NCBI RefSeq assembly: GCF_014203355.1
Contig: NZ_JACHIR010000001.1
Span: forward strand, 5,520,038 to 5,584,037
Reading direction: 5' to 3'
DNA from: Kutzneria kofuensis
GTDB taxonomy: Bacteria > Actinomycetota > Actinomycetes > Mycobacteriales > Pseudonocardiaceae
Length of the DNA stretch: 64,000 nucleotides
Part shown: positions 44,680-52,333 of the stretch, in pieces
How the letters are laid out: every line of letters begins with the position of its first letter
How positions within the stretch are numbered: the first letter of the stretch is position 1
Made by a program: the position numbers and the translations under genes
The notes under the pieces: generated by a model
The model's input: only the letters and a program-made list of their open reading frames with translations
Databases searched by the model: none
Told to the model about the DNA's origin: nothing

Positions 44680-45486
44680 ATGCACGAGCTGCCCCCGGCC
44701 GCGGTCGAGCGACTGAACAGGGCCAAGCGCTCCGGCGTGCGGACCTCGCTGCTGTCCGCCCCGTCCGCCGCCGGCATCGAGGCCGTCGGGCTGGAGCCGG
44801 TCGGCGAGGTGATGGGCTGCGTCGTGCAGAGCATGGTCTCCCGCTACCAGACGTACGCGCCGGTCTACAGCTACAACGTCAGCGGCGTCGCGATGCCGTA
44901 CCTCGAGGCGCTGCAGAGCGGCTACTCCACCGCCCTGGCGCGGCTGCGCGAGGAGGCCACCACGCTCGGCGCGGACGGCGTCGTCGACATCCGGCTGAGC
45001 ACGAACTCGCTGGGCGGCGGCGAGGAGTTCCTGGCCATGGGCACCGCCGTCCGCGCCCGGTCCACGACCCGGCCGACGTCGCTGTTCACCACCGAGCTGT
45101 CCGGCAGCGACGTGGCCAAGCTGATGCTGGCCGGCTGGGTGCCCGTGCAGGTCGAGTGGGCCGGCGCCGCCAACGCCGTGTTCACGGGCTACGCCACGCA
45201 GGCGCAGACCTCGTTCTACGCCGGCAACACCGAGGTCGACTCGTACACCGCCTTGATCAACCGGGTGCGGGCCGACGCCCGTCGCCGGTTCCACGACATG
45301 GTGCGGTCCGTCGGCGCCGACGGCGGCATCGTGTCCCGGATGGCACTGTCCACCTGGGAGCCCGGCGAGCAGGTCGTGGCCGCGCTCGCGTCCGTGTACG
45401 GCACCGCCGTCGCCAAGTTCCACCGGGGCGGACCCGCCCCGGCCCGCACGCTGACCGTCATGCCGCTGCGCCGGCAGGGGGAGTGA
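44680..45486 (+). CDS. YbjQ/UPF0145-like (heavy-metal-binding domain) protein, two domains
   Basis: 268 residues. Two related units, 20-125 and 135-265. Each contains an ARLREEATTLGADGVVDIRL-type helix-strand (first near 85, second VRADARRRFHDMVRSVGADGGIV near 195), the conserved core of YbjQ domains. YbjQ forms ring pentamers of unknown role. GAGAGG precedes ATG 44680. Next gene starts after 1 bp and encodes a paralogue, so the pair arose by duplication. Confidence 0.75.
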   Translation: MHELPPAAVERLNRAKRSGVRTSLLSAPSAAGIEAVGLEPVGEVMGCVVQSMVSRYQTYAPVYSYNVSGVAMPYLEALQSGYSTALARLREEATTLGADGVVDIRLSTNSLGGGEEFLAMGTAVRARSTTRPTSLFTTELSGSDVAKLMLAGWVPVQVEWAGAANAVFTGYATQAQTSFYAGNTEVDSYTALINRVRADARRRFHDMVRSVGADGGIVSRMALSTWEPGEQVVAALASVYGTAVAKFHRGGPAPARTLTVMPLRRQGE

Positions 45487-45487
45487 G

Positions 45488-46294
45488 ATGACCACCGTCG
45501 ACGGGATCCCCGAGGACGCGATGCGTCGACTGGCCGAGATGAAACCCGGCCAGAAGACCACGCTGTTCACCTCGGACCTGAGCGTCAACGAGTTCCTGCT
45601 GGTGCGGGAGGCCGGGTTCCGGCCACTGGGCATGGTGCTCGGCTCCAGCATCTACCACGTCGGCTTCCAGTTCGGCCGGTGGAGCAAGAACCAGGAGCTG
45701 GAGGTCCTGTCCAACGCGATGTACCACGCCCGCGAGCTGGCCATGACCCGGATGGAGGCCGAGGCGGACGTGCTCGGCGCGGACGGGATCGTCGGCGTGC
45801 GGCTGGACATCGAGTTCAAGGAGTTCGGCAGCGACCTGGCCGAGTTCATCGCCGTCGGCACCGCGGTCAAGGCCGACGAGCCGGGGCAGTGGCGCAACAA
45901 CACCGGCAAGCCGTTCACGTCCGATCTGTCCGGACAGGACTTCTGGACGCTGGTGCAGGCCGGCTACGCGCCGCTGGGCATGGTGATGGGCTCGTGCGTC
46001 TACCACGTCGCCCACCAGCGATTCTGGCAGGCGCTGGGCAATGTCGGGCAGAACGTGGAGATCCCGCAGTTCACCGAGGCGTTGTACGACGCGCGCGAGC
46101 TGGCGATGAGCCGGATGCAGGCGGAGGCGGAGTCGTTGCAGGCCGAGGGCATCGTCGGCGTGCAGCTGCTGTCGCTGCCGCACCGGTGGGGCGGGCACAC
46201 CACCGAGTTCTTCGCCATCGGCACCGCGGTCAAGCCGCTGCGCGCCGACCACAGCATCGCCAAGCCGCAGCTCGTGCTGCCGTTGGTGGACTGA
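45488..46294 (+). CDS. YbjQ/UPF0145-like protein, second paralogue
   Basis: 268 residues, again two units, each with a GMVxGSxxYHV strand (near 49 and 165) and ARELAMTRMEAEADVLGADGIVGV (near 81) or ARELAMSRMQAEAESLQAEGIVGV (near 204). The unit-to-unit similarity is higher than in the first paralogue. Operon with the genes on both sides (1-bp gaps). Confidence 0.78.
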   Translation: MTTVDGIPEDAMRRLAEMKPGQKTTLFTSDLSVNEFLLVREAGFRPLGMVLGSSIYHVGFQFGRWSKNQELEVLSNAMYHARELAMTRMEAEADVLGADGIVGVRLDIEFKEFGSDLAEFIAVGTAVKADEPGQWRNNTGKPFTSDLSGQDFWTLVQAGYAPLGMVMGSCVYHVAHQRFWQALGNVGQNVEIPQFTEALYDARELAMSRMQAEAESLQAEGIVGVQLLSLPHRWGGHTTEFFAIGTAVKPLRADHSIAKPQLVLPLVD

Positions 46295-46295
46295 C

Positions 46296-46688
46296 ATGGC
46301 CGACAACATGTGGGACACGCACCTGGTCGTCGCCGCGTTGAAGGCCGACCGGGCGGATGTCGAGTCGTACACCCGGGTGCTGACCGAGACGCTGGGCGAC
46401 GCGCTGCCCGAGGGCATGGTCGAGGTGGAGCGCAAGCGCGGCCTGTTCGGCCGCGGCGGGCAGGTGACGTCGGTGGTGGTTCGTGCCCCCGACAAGCACC
46501 TGGAACTGCGTGCCGGCAAGCACGGCGGCGTGGAGGCGGAGATCCGGCAGGTGGTGCGGGGCGTGGTGATCAGCCGCAAGCAGGTCGGGGTGGACGAGTG
46601 GCTGGCGGTGTTCGCCGAGGTGCTGGGCGGCGTCGCCGCCCAGGACGCCGCCGCCCGCGAGGCGCTGACCAGACTGTTCGGGACGTGA
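46296..46688 (+). CDS. Small hypothetical protein downstream of the YbjQ pair
   Basis: 130 residues, soluble. RKRGLFGRGGQVTSVVVRAPDKHLELRAGKHGGVEAEIRQVVRGVVISRK forms a beta-rich middle, and the C-terminus is one helix. Starts 1 bp after the YbjQ paralogue, so it belongs to the same operon and may be a partner. A perfect hairpin follows. Confidence 0.7.
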   Translation: MADNMWDTHLVVAALKADRADVESYTRVLTETLGDALPEGMVEVERKRGLFGRGGQVTSVVVRAPDKHLELRAGKHGGVEAEIRQVVRGVVISRKQVGVDEWLAVFAEVLGGVAAQDAAAREALTRLFGT

Positions 46689-46694
46689 CCTTTG

Positions 46695-46737
46695 GAAGGG
46701 GGCATTCCTGGCGTTCAACGCCAGGAATGCCCCCTTC
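46695..46737. terminator. Perfect 21-bp hairpin with CATTCC core
   Basis: Arms 46695-46715 and 46717-46737 are exact complements around a single base. It terminates the YbjQ operon and the convergent chitinase gene. Preceded by TTTGGAA, as at 4871. Confidence 0.8.
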
Positions 46738-46743
46738 ACCGCA

Positions 46744-48066
46744 TCAGCCGTTGAATCCCTTGTAGAGGTTGGTGAAGTCGTACAGGCCCTGGGCGATGCC
46801 GCTGCACGTCGGCGAGACGCCGCCGCTCGCGCAGTTGCCGTTGTCCCGGCCGACCGACCAGAACGCCAGCCGTCCGATGTGGTTGGACTGGGCGAAGCTC
46901 AGCACCGCCTGCGCCGCCGCCTTGGTCGTCACCATGCCGCTGTCGTTGACGCCGATCATCGGCGTCAGGCCGAGCATCGCCTTGATCTGCGCGTCCGACT
47001 TCGACGGCCAGATGGTCTTCATCTGGCCCAGGGTGGCGTTGGCCGCCGACACCATGGCCTGACCCCAGTCGCCGGTGTAGCCGAAGTCCATGACCATGGG
47101 GTTGACCAGCACGTTGAGCCCGCGTGCCGCGGCGTCCTGGAGGATGGACACGGAGAACGGGTCGACGCCGTAGTCCTGGCCCTGCACCCGCAGCGTGTAG
47201 CTGACGGTGGTGCCGCGGGCCTGCTGCACGGCCAGCAGCGCCTGGTTGACCGTGGCTGTCGGGATGGACGCCTCGATGTCCACGTCCAGGCTGTTGCTGC
47301 CGACGGCGTCCAGGGCCTTCTCGTACGCGGCGGTGAGCGCCTGCACCGAGCCGCAGGTGTTCTCCAGGTACGGCCCGGCCGCGCCGCCGGTGGACACCGT
47401 CACCGAGCCGCCAAGGGCCTTCAGGTCGTTGACCTCGCCGATGACCCGGGGGTCGTTGAGCGGGATCGTGCCGCCCCAGGACACGTTGCAGCCCGTGGAG
47501 TCGGCCAGCGCGAAGGCGAGGTTGAAACTCTTCTGACCGGTCGCCCGGGCCACGTCCGCCAGCGTGGGCGTTGCCGCCGTGATGTCGATGTACGGCGAGA
47601 ACTTCGCGCCTACGCCGGTCGGCGGCGTCGTGGTTGTCGTCGTTGTCGTGGTGGTTGTGGTGGTGCTGGTCGGCGGGGTGGTCCCGCCGCCGCACGGCTG
47701 GCCGTTCAGCTTGCAGTTGGTCGGCATGCCGTTGCCGCTGACCAGGAAGCCGAAGCTGGTGCTCGCGCCGGCGGCCAGCGACCCGTTGTACTCACGGTTG
47801 GTGAACACCTGGTGCTGCGCGCTGGGCGTGTCCACGGCGTCCCAGTAGGAGCCCATGGTGGAGCCGGCCGGCAGGTCGAACTCGACCTTCCAACTCGTGA
47901 TCGGCGAGCTGCCGGCGGTGATCGTCACCTTCTCCTGGTAGCCGCCGGACCACGAGGAGTCGGTGGAGATCACCGCGCTGGGCGCGGTGGCCGCCTCCGT
48001 CAGGCCGGCGGCCACGAGCAGGCCGACGACCGGCAGGGCGGCCGCCAGGGCGATTGCGGCTTTCAT
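46744..48066 (-). CDS. Secreted GH18 chitinase with an N-terminal carbohydrate-binding domain
   Basis: 440 residues. Signal peptide 1-25. A CBM2-like domain at about 28-125 has surface Trp and a terminal disulfide (CKLNGQPC). A poly-Thr linker follows near 133-148, then the GH18 barrel with the catalytic SLDVDIE, the acid being Glu265. Hydrolyses chitin with substrate-assisted catalysis. Start ATG 48066 overlaps the stop of the 3D-domain gene by one base (TGATG), so both come from one message under the DasR-type sites at 48978-49014. The long frame to 48960 is not real upstream of 48066. Confidence 0.9.
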   Translation of the reverse strand: MKAAIALAAALPVVGLLVAAGLTEAATAPSAVISTDSSWSGGYQEKVTITAGSSPITSWKVEFDLPAGSTMGSYWDAVDTPSAQHQVFTNREYNGSLAAGASTSFGFLVSGNGMPTNCKLNGQPCGGGTTPPTSTTTTTTTTTTTTTPPTGVGAKFSPYIDITAATPTLADVARATGQKSFNLAFALADSTGCNVSWGGTIPLNDPRVIGEVNDLKALGGSVTVSTGGAAGPYLENTCGSVQALTAAYEKALDAVGSNSLDVDIEASIPTATVNQALLAVQQARGTTVSYTLRVQGQDYGVDPFSVSILQDAAARGLNVLVNPMVMDFGYTGDWGQAMVSAANATLGQMKTIWPSKSDAQIKAMLGLTPMIGVNDSGMVTTKAAAQAVLSFAQSNHIGRLAFWSVGRDNGNCASGGVSPTCSGIAQGLYDFTNLYKGFNG

Positions 48067-48809
48067 CAGCTCACCACCAGGTTCAGTCGTTGGATGCCCC
48101 AGTCGTTGGCCTGGTTGCCGGGCAGCCACACGTCGACGATGTCGTCCTTGATCCAGCTGCCGATGTCGGCGGCGTAGCAGCTGCCGTAGCCGGGCACGGT
48201 GAACCTGGTGCCCCACGGGATGTTGCGGGCGTCGACCGCGCAGAAGCCGGAGCCGGCGTTGTAGCCCAGCGCGGTCTGGCCGGTGTCGTTGTACGAGGTG
48301 ACGCGGTAGTTGAGGACCGTGCCCTTGGGCAGCGACCACGGCGCCAGCTTGCCGTCGGAGCCGACGCGGTAGGCGGTGGAGATCTGGCCGATGGACGGCT
48401 CCGAGCCGGACGGGTCGCTCATCGCGTAGAGCTGGTAGTTCGCGTTCTGGCAGGGGTTGTTGTCGGTGACGGTCAGCGTCGGCTGGCCCCAGTCGCTGAT
48501 CCACTGCAGCGCCTGGCCGTTGCGGAAGGCCCGGTAGGCGACCGCGCCGGCCACCCGCTTGAACGTGAAGGTGACGGTGCTGCCGGAGATGCCGCCGCTG
48601 ACGCCGCCCGGGGCGGAGAGTCTGCCGCTGACGTCGACCGGCGGGACGAGGGTTCCCGGACCGTGTCCGCCGGTCACCGGTCGGTCCGGGATCGGTCCGG
48701 TGTAGAAGTGCTGACAGGCTGGAAAGGACGGGGCCGCCTGGGCGGGCACGGCGACCACCGTGCCGGAGATGATCATCAGGGCGGCGGCGAGCAGGACGGA
48801 GGAGCGCAT
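48066..48809 (-). CDS. Secreted protein with an Fn3-like region and a C-terminal 3D domain
   Basis: 247 residues. Signal peptide about 1-27. A beta-rich part near 55-130 (GSTVTFTFKRVAGAVAYRAFRNGQ) looks Fn3-like. The C-terminal 60 residues (AVDARNIPWGTRFTVPGYGSCYAADIGSWIKDDIVDVWLP) have the 3D (Asp-Asp-Asp) double-psi barrel pattern seen in Rpf- and MltA-type wall enzymes. First gene of the chitinase operon. It may bind or loosen glycan, helping chitin or fungal wall attack; that is inference. ATG 48809 is preceded by GGAG-poor sequence, so translation initiation strength is unclear. Confidence 0.78.
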   Translation of the reverse strand: MRSSVLLAAALMIISGTVVAVPAQAAPSFPACQHFYTGPIPDRPVTGGHGPGTLVPPVDVSGRLSAPGGVSGGISGSTVTFTFKRVAGAVAYRAFRNGQALQWISDWGQPTLTVTDNNPCQNANYQLYAMSDPSGSEPSIGQISTAYRVGSDGKLAPWSLPKGTVLNYRVTSYNDTGQTALGYNAGSGFCAVDARNIPWGTRFTVPGYGSCYAADIGSWIKDDIVDVWLPGNQANDWGIQRLNLVVS

Positions 48810-48861
48810 GGCTGTGGCCTCTCTGCGGCAGGGGAGCGGAGAGTGGTGCACGCGCAACGGG

Positions 48862-48900
48862 GTGGTGTGGGGGCGAGGGCGCGTCACGCCCCCACACCAC
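48862..48900 (-). promoter_or_regulatory. 14-bp hairpin in the chitinase-operon leader
   Basis: GTGGTGTGGGGGCG pairs exactly with its complement across an 11-nt loop, 53 bp upstream of the first start. If the promoter lies at the DasR-type sites, this is in the 5' leader. It could stabilise the message or act as attenuator. Confidence 0.5.
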
Positions 48901-48977
48901 GGCTGTCGCCCACTGGGGGTGACCCTCCGCACTACGCGGCGGGTGGCCCGGTGGGTTCACGTCGCCCCTCGACCGTA

Positions 48978-48993
48978 AGTGGCCTAGACCACA
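48978..48993. promoter_or_regulatory. DasR-type operator 1 of the chitinase operon
   Basis: AGTGGCCTAGACCACA against the dre consensus A(C/G)TGGTCTAGACCA(C/G)T: 14 of 16 positions. It lies 169 bp from the ATG of the 3D-domain gene and 59 bp from the divergent MetE-like start. Confidence 0.8.
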
Positions 48994-48998
48994 ACGTC

Positions 48999-49014
48999 AA
49001 TGGGTCTAGACCTT
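48999..49014. promoter_or_regulatory. DasR-type operator 2 of the chitinase operon
   Basis: AATGGGTCTAGACCTT. Its GGTCTAGACC centre is perfect. Centre-to-centre distance to operator 1 is 21 bp, two helix turns. Streptomyces chitinase promoters carry the same kind of paired repeat (TGGTCTAGACCT). Confidence 0.8.
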
Positions 49015-49051
49015 TTTCGAGCAGTTCACCAAATGACGAGAGAGTGGTGTT

Positions 49052-50083
49052 GTGGAGAACTCACCCTGGGCAACCGCCGTCGCGACCGGCATCGGGTCGC
49101 TGCCCGGAACCGATCCCGGCGAGGCCAACCGGGTGGTCGTCGGCGAGCTGCCCGACCTGCCGCACCTGGCCGAGCTGCCGGCGCGGGGCGTCGGCGCCGA
49201 CATGATCGGCCGCACCGCCGGGCTGCTCGTCGACCTCGCCGTCGAGGTCGTGCCCTCCGGCTACCGTGTGGCTCCCCGGCCCGGCCGCGACCACCGCCGG
49301 GCCGTCGACCTCATGCGCTTCGACCTCGACGCCTTCCAGGACGCCGTCGAGTCGACCAAGCCGTCCGTGGTGAAGGTGCAGCTCACCGGCCCGTGGACCC
49401 TCACGTCTCTGGTCGAGCTCCCTCGCGGGCACCGGGTCCTGACCGACCCCGGCGCACTTCGCGAGTTCGCCGCTTCCCTGTCCGAGGGGCTCGCCGCACA
49501 TGTCGCCGAGGTGTCCAAGCGAACGGGCGCAAACGTTGTCGTGCAGTTGGACGAGCCGATGCTGCCGTCGGTCCTTCGGGGCCTGCTGCCCACCCCGTCC
49601 AAGCTCGGCTTCGTCGCTCCCGTCCCCGAACCCGAGGTCCGCGAGCTCCTCTCCGGCGTCATCGAGTCGGCCCGCCGGGCCACCGGCCAGCCCGTCATCG
49701 TCCACTGCTGCGCCGACCGGCCGCCGCTGTCCCTGCTCCGTTCCGCCGGCGCCGACGCCCTCGCCTTCGACCTGACGTTGCTCCGCAACGCCCCCGCCCA
49801 GGTCCTCGACCAGATCGGCGAAACCTGGGACGACGGCGCCGTCCTCTTCCTCGGCCTGGTTCCCACCGTCGACCCCGGCAAGCCCGTGCCGCTGAAGTCC
49901 CTCGCCCAGCCCGCCTTGGACCTCGTCGACAAGCTCGGCTTCGCCCGGTCGTTGTTGACGGAACGCGCGGTGCCGACGCCGACCTGCGGCCTGGCCGGCG
50001 CCGACCATGCCTGGGCCCGCAAGGCCATGTCGCTGGCCCGGGACCTGGGCAAGGCCTTCGCCGAGCCACCCGAGAACTGGTGA
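49052..50083 (+). CDS. MetE-like (cobalamin-independent methionine synthase C-terminal fold) protein
   Basis: 343 residues, about half of MetE. GIGSLPGTDP at 13-22, VKVQLTGPWTL near 107, QLDEPML near 167 and the zinc-type VHCCAD near 213 and PTCGLAG near 310 match the barrel of MetE. The N-terminal folate domain is absent, so classical methionine synthase activity is doubtful. It may use a different methyl donor. GTG 49052 start. Same place as Rv3015c before ligA in M. tuberculosis, although here other genes lie between. Confidence 0.85.
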   Translation: MENSPWATAVATGIGSLPGTDPGEANRVVVGELPDLPHLAELPARGVGADMIGRTAGLLVDLAVEVVPSGYRVAPRPGRDHRRAVDLMRFDLDAFQDAVESTKPSVVKVQLTGPWTLTSLVELPRGHRVLTDPGALREFAASLSEGLAAHVAEVSKRTGANVVVQLDEPMLPSVLRGLLPTPSKLGFVAPVPEPEVRELLSGVIESARRATGQPVIVHCCADRPPLSLLRSAGADALAFDLTLLRNAPAQVLDQIGETWDDGAVLFLGLVPTVDPGKPVPLKSLAQPALDLVDKLGFARSLLTERAVPTPTCGLAGADHAWARKAMSLARDLGKAFAEPPENW

Positions 50084-50160
50084 GCTGTTCCCACCGCCGC
50101 CACTGCCGCCAGCACCCGCCCCGCCCCCGCCCCAGCCCCCGCCTCCCCCCACCTTCGATG

Positions 50161-50209
50161 CACGTGAGTGGCTCACTTGACTCAAGGGGGCAAGCGAGCC
50201 ACTCATGTG
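50161..50209. repeat. Single inverted-repeat copy of the CACGTGAGTGGCTC element
   Basis: CACGTGAGTGGCTC (50161-50174) and GAGCCACTCATGTG (50196-50209) pair with one mismatch over a 21-nt centre. Same core as the array at 12763, so this is a dispersed family. Confidence 0.75.
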
Positions 50210-50364
50210 GTGGCGGGTGGCGGGTGGCGGGTGTGCGGATGCGGGGAGCGGGCGTGGGCGCGGGGCGCGTGCTGTCGAACGGTCTCGATTCAGGTGGCAT
50301 TCGTCCGGAAGATCCCCTTGACCACGGGCACGGCTGTGACGTAGCTTTCATTTCAACAAATTAG

Positions 50365-50373
50365 GAAACTTTC
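50365..50373. promoter_or_regulatory. GAAACTTTC palindrome upstream of the GH9 gene
   Basis: Resembles the CGAAACTTTCG repeats described upstream of Streptomyces xylanase genes. Located 50 bp before the cellulase start within an AT-rich promoter region. Regulator unknown. Confidence 0.4.
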
Positions 50374-50422
50374 TTTACCGTTTGGGCTCCCGCCGCCGCC
50401 GGCCCCTGCACCGGAGGACCCC

Positions 50423-52282
50423 ATGCGAGTTGGAACAGTGGCGATCGCGTCCCTGGCCGCGATCGCCTCGGTGAGCTTCGCCGTGCCCGCGGCGGCCGCC
50501 ACCACCGCCCAGATCAGGGTCGACCAGGTCGGATACGCGACCGGGGAGACCAAGGCCGCCTACCTGATGGGCACGACGTCGAACGCGGGAGCATCGTTCT
50601 CCGTGGTCGACTCGGCCGGGAAGTCGGTGCTGAGCGGCAAGGTGGGCGCCAGCACGGGCAAGTGGAGCACGGCCTACACAGCCGTCTACCCGATCGACAT
50701 CTCGGCCCTGAAGACGGCCGGCACCTACCAGATCAAGGTCGGCAGCACGGTGTCACCGTCGTTCAAGGTGGACAGCGCCAACGCGCTGTTCTCGCCGATC
50801 GCCGACGACGTGGTGAAGTTCTTCCAGGCCCAGCGGGACGGCGCGGACGTCATCTCGGGCGTGCTCAACCGCAAGCCGAGCCACCTCACGGACAAGTCGG
50901 CGTCGGTCTACAACGTGCCGACCTTCACCGGCGACGACACGATCAGCAGCAAGATGTCCAAGACGGGCGCCACGATCGACGCCTCGGGCGGCTGGTTCGA
51001 CGCGGGCGACTTCCTCAAGTTCACGGTGACGACCTCGTACGCGGTGACCAACCTGCTGCTGTCGGAGCGGTCCCGGCCGAGCACCTCGCTGACCGCGGAG
51101 GCGCAGTACGGCCTGGACTTCCTGAGCAAGATGTGGGACGCCAAGAACGGGGTGCTGTACGCGCAGGTCGGCGTCGGCGGCGGTAGCAGCAAGGAGAACT
51201 TCGTCGGCGACCACGACGTGTGGCGGCTGCCGGAGGCCGACGACAAACTGAACGTCAAGGCCGGCGACGAGAACTACTACATCAAGTACCGCCCGGTCTT
51301 CGCGGCCAACAAGGCGGGCCAGAAGATCAGTCCGAACCTGGCCGGCCGTGTCGCGGCGGCGTTCGCCGTGGCGGCGCAGAACCTGGCGGCCACCGACAGG
51401 ACGAAGGCCACGCAGTACCTGTCCACCGCGGCAGCGATCTACGGTCTGGCCAACACTGCGGGCGGCAGCATCGTCTCCGCCTACCCGCACGGCTACTACC
51501 CCGAGTCGTCCTATCTGGACGACCTGGAGCTGGGCGCCGCGGAGCTGGCGCTGGCCGCGAACGCGCTGGGCGACAACCGCGCCGGCACCTGGACGACCGA
51601 CGCCGGCAAGTGGGCCAAGGCGTACCTGGCCAGTAGTGACCAGGGCACGCTCAACGTCTACGACACCAGCGCGCTCGGCCACGCCGACCTGGTCAAGCTG
51701 CTGCGCCTGAAGAACTCCCCGAAGGTTGACGTCACCGAGGCGCAGCTCACCGGCGACCTGGCCCGCCAGCTGTCCGACGGTGTCGCCGAGGCGGCCAAGA
51801 GCCCGTTCCGCACCGGCGCCTCCGTCACCGACTTCGACGTGGCCAGCCACAGCTTCGGCTTCGTGGCCACGGCCCTGCTCTACGGCCAGCTGACCGGCAA
51901 GCACGACTACGACGCGTTCGCCACCCAGCAGCGCGACTTCGCGCTCGGCTCCAACGCCTGGGGCACCTCCCTCGTGGTCGGTGTGGGCAGCACCTTCCCA
52001 CACTGCATGCAGCACCAGGTGGCCAACCTGGCCGGCAGCCTCACCGGCGGCGCCAAGGTGGCGGTCGGCGCGGTGGTGAACGGCCCGAACAAGGCCAGCC
52101 TGTTCAAGGAGATCGACAGCCTGCCGGACGGCGGCAAGTCCTGCGGCGTCTCCTCGTTCAAGACCTACGACTCCACCGCGTCGCGCTACATGGATGACGT
52201 GCGGACGTGGCAGAGCTCGGAGCCGGCGATCGACTTCACCTCGACCGCCGCGCTCGCGTTCAGCCTGACTGCGGCAGGCTGA
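50423..52282 (+). CDS. Secreted GH9 endoglucanase (cellulase)
   Basis: 619 residues. Signal peptide about 1-26 (cleavage at AAAATT). An Ig-like CelD_N domain at about 28-115 (IRVDQVGYATGETKAAYLM). The GH9 alpha-barrel carries the base Asp residues near 193 and 196 (GGWFDAGDFLKF) and the acid Glu near 600 (WQSSEPAIDFT). No cellulose-binding module is seen. GGAGG lies 6 nt before ATG 50423. Monocistronic, with a 14-bp hairpin terminator. Confidence 0.92.
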   Translation: MRVGTVAIASLAAIASVSFAVPAAAATTAQIRVDQVGYATGETKAAYLMGTTSNAGASFSVVDSAGKSVLSGKVGASTGKWSTAYTAVYPIDISALKTAGTYQIKVGSTVSPSFKVDSANALFSPIADDVVKFFQAQRDGADVISGVLNRKPSHLTDKSASVYNVPTFTGDDTISSKMSKTGATIDASGGWFDAGDFLKFTVTTSYAVTNLLLSERSRPSTSLTAEAQYGLDFLSKMWDAKNGVLYAQVGVGGGSSKENFVGDHDVWRLPEADDKLNVKAGDENYYIKYRPVFAANKAGQKISPNLAGRVAAAFAVAAQNLAATDRTKATQYLSTAAAIYGLANTAGGSIVSAYPHGYYPESSYLDDLELGAAELALAANALGDNRAGTWTTDAGKWAKAYLASSDQGTLNVYDTSALGHADLVKLLRLKNSPKVDVTEAQLTGDLARQLSDGVAEAAKSPFRTGASVTDFDVASHSFGFVATALLYGQLTGKHDYDAFATQQRDFALGSNAWGTSLVVGVGSTFPHCMQHQVANLAGSLTGGAKVAVGAVVNGPNKASLFKEIDSLPDGGKSCGVSSFKTYDSTASRYMDDVRTWQSSEPAIDFTSTAALAFSLTAAG

Positions 52283-52292
52283 GGCAGGGAGA

Positions 52293-52327
52293 GAAGGGCC
52301 GCCCGAACCCCCATCGGGCGGCCCTTC
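52293..52327. terminator. 14-bp hairpin between convergent genes
   Basis: GAAGGGCCGCCCGA, 7-nt loop, exact complement. It ends the GH9 gene and, on the other strand, the S33-type hydrolase gene. Confidence 0.8.
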
Positions 52328-52333
52328 GCCCGG

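Larger units (their letters stand above)
50084..50422. other. 339-bp gap between the MetE-like and GH9 genes
   Basis: Contains a Pro-codon-like CCGCC tract, the second copy of the CACGTGAGTGGCTCA element (50161-50209), three direct GTGGCGG units just after it, an AT-richer stretch at 50348-50385 that probably holds the cellulase promoter, and GAAACTTTC at 50365-50373. No gene seen. Confidence 0.6.

Noticed and set aside
46744-48960. A 738-residue chitinase with a long N-terminus
   Set aside because: The signal peptide at 48066 marks the true start; upstream codons overlap the 3D-domain gene in another frame.
49052-50083. Functional MetE
   Set aside because: Only the C-terminal barrel is present; the N-terminal half of MetE is missing.
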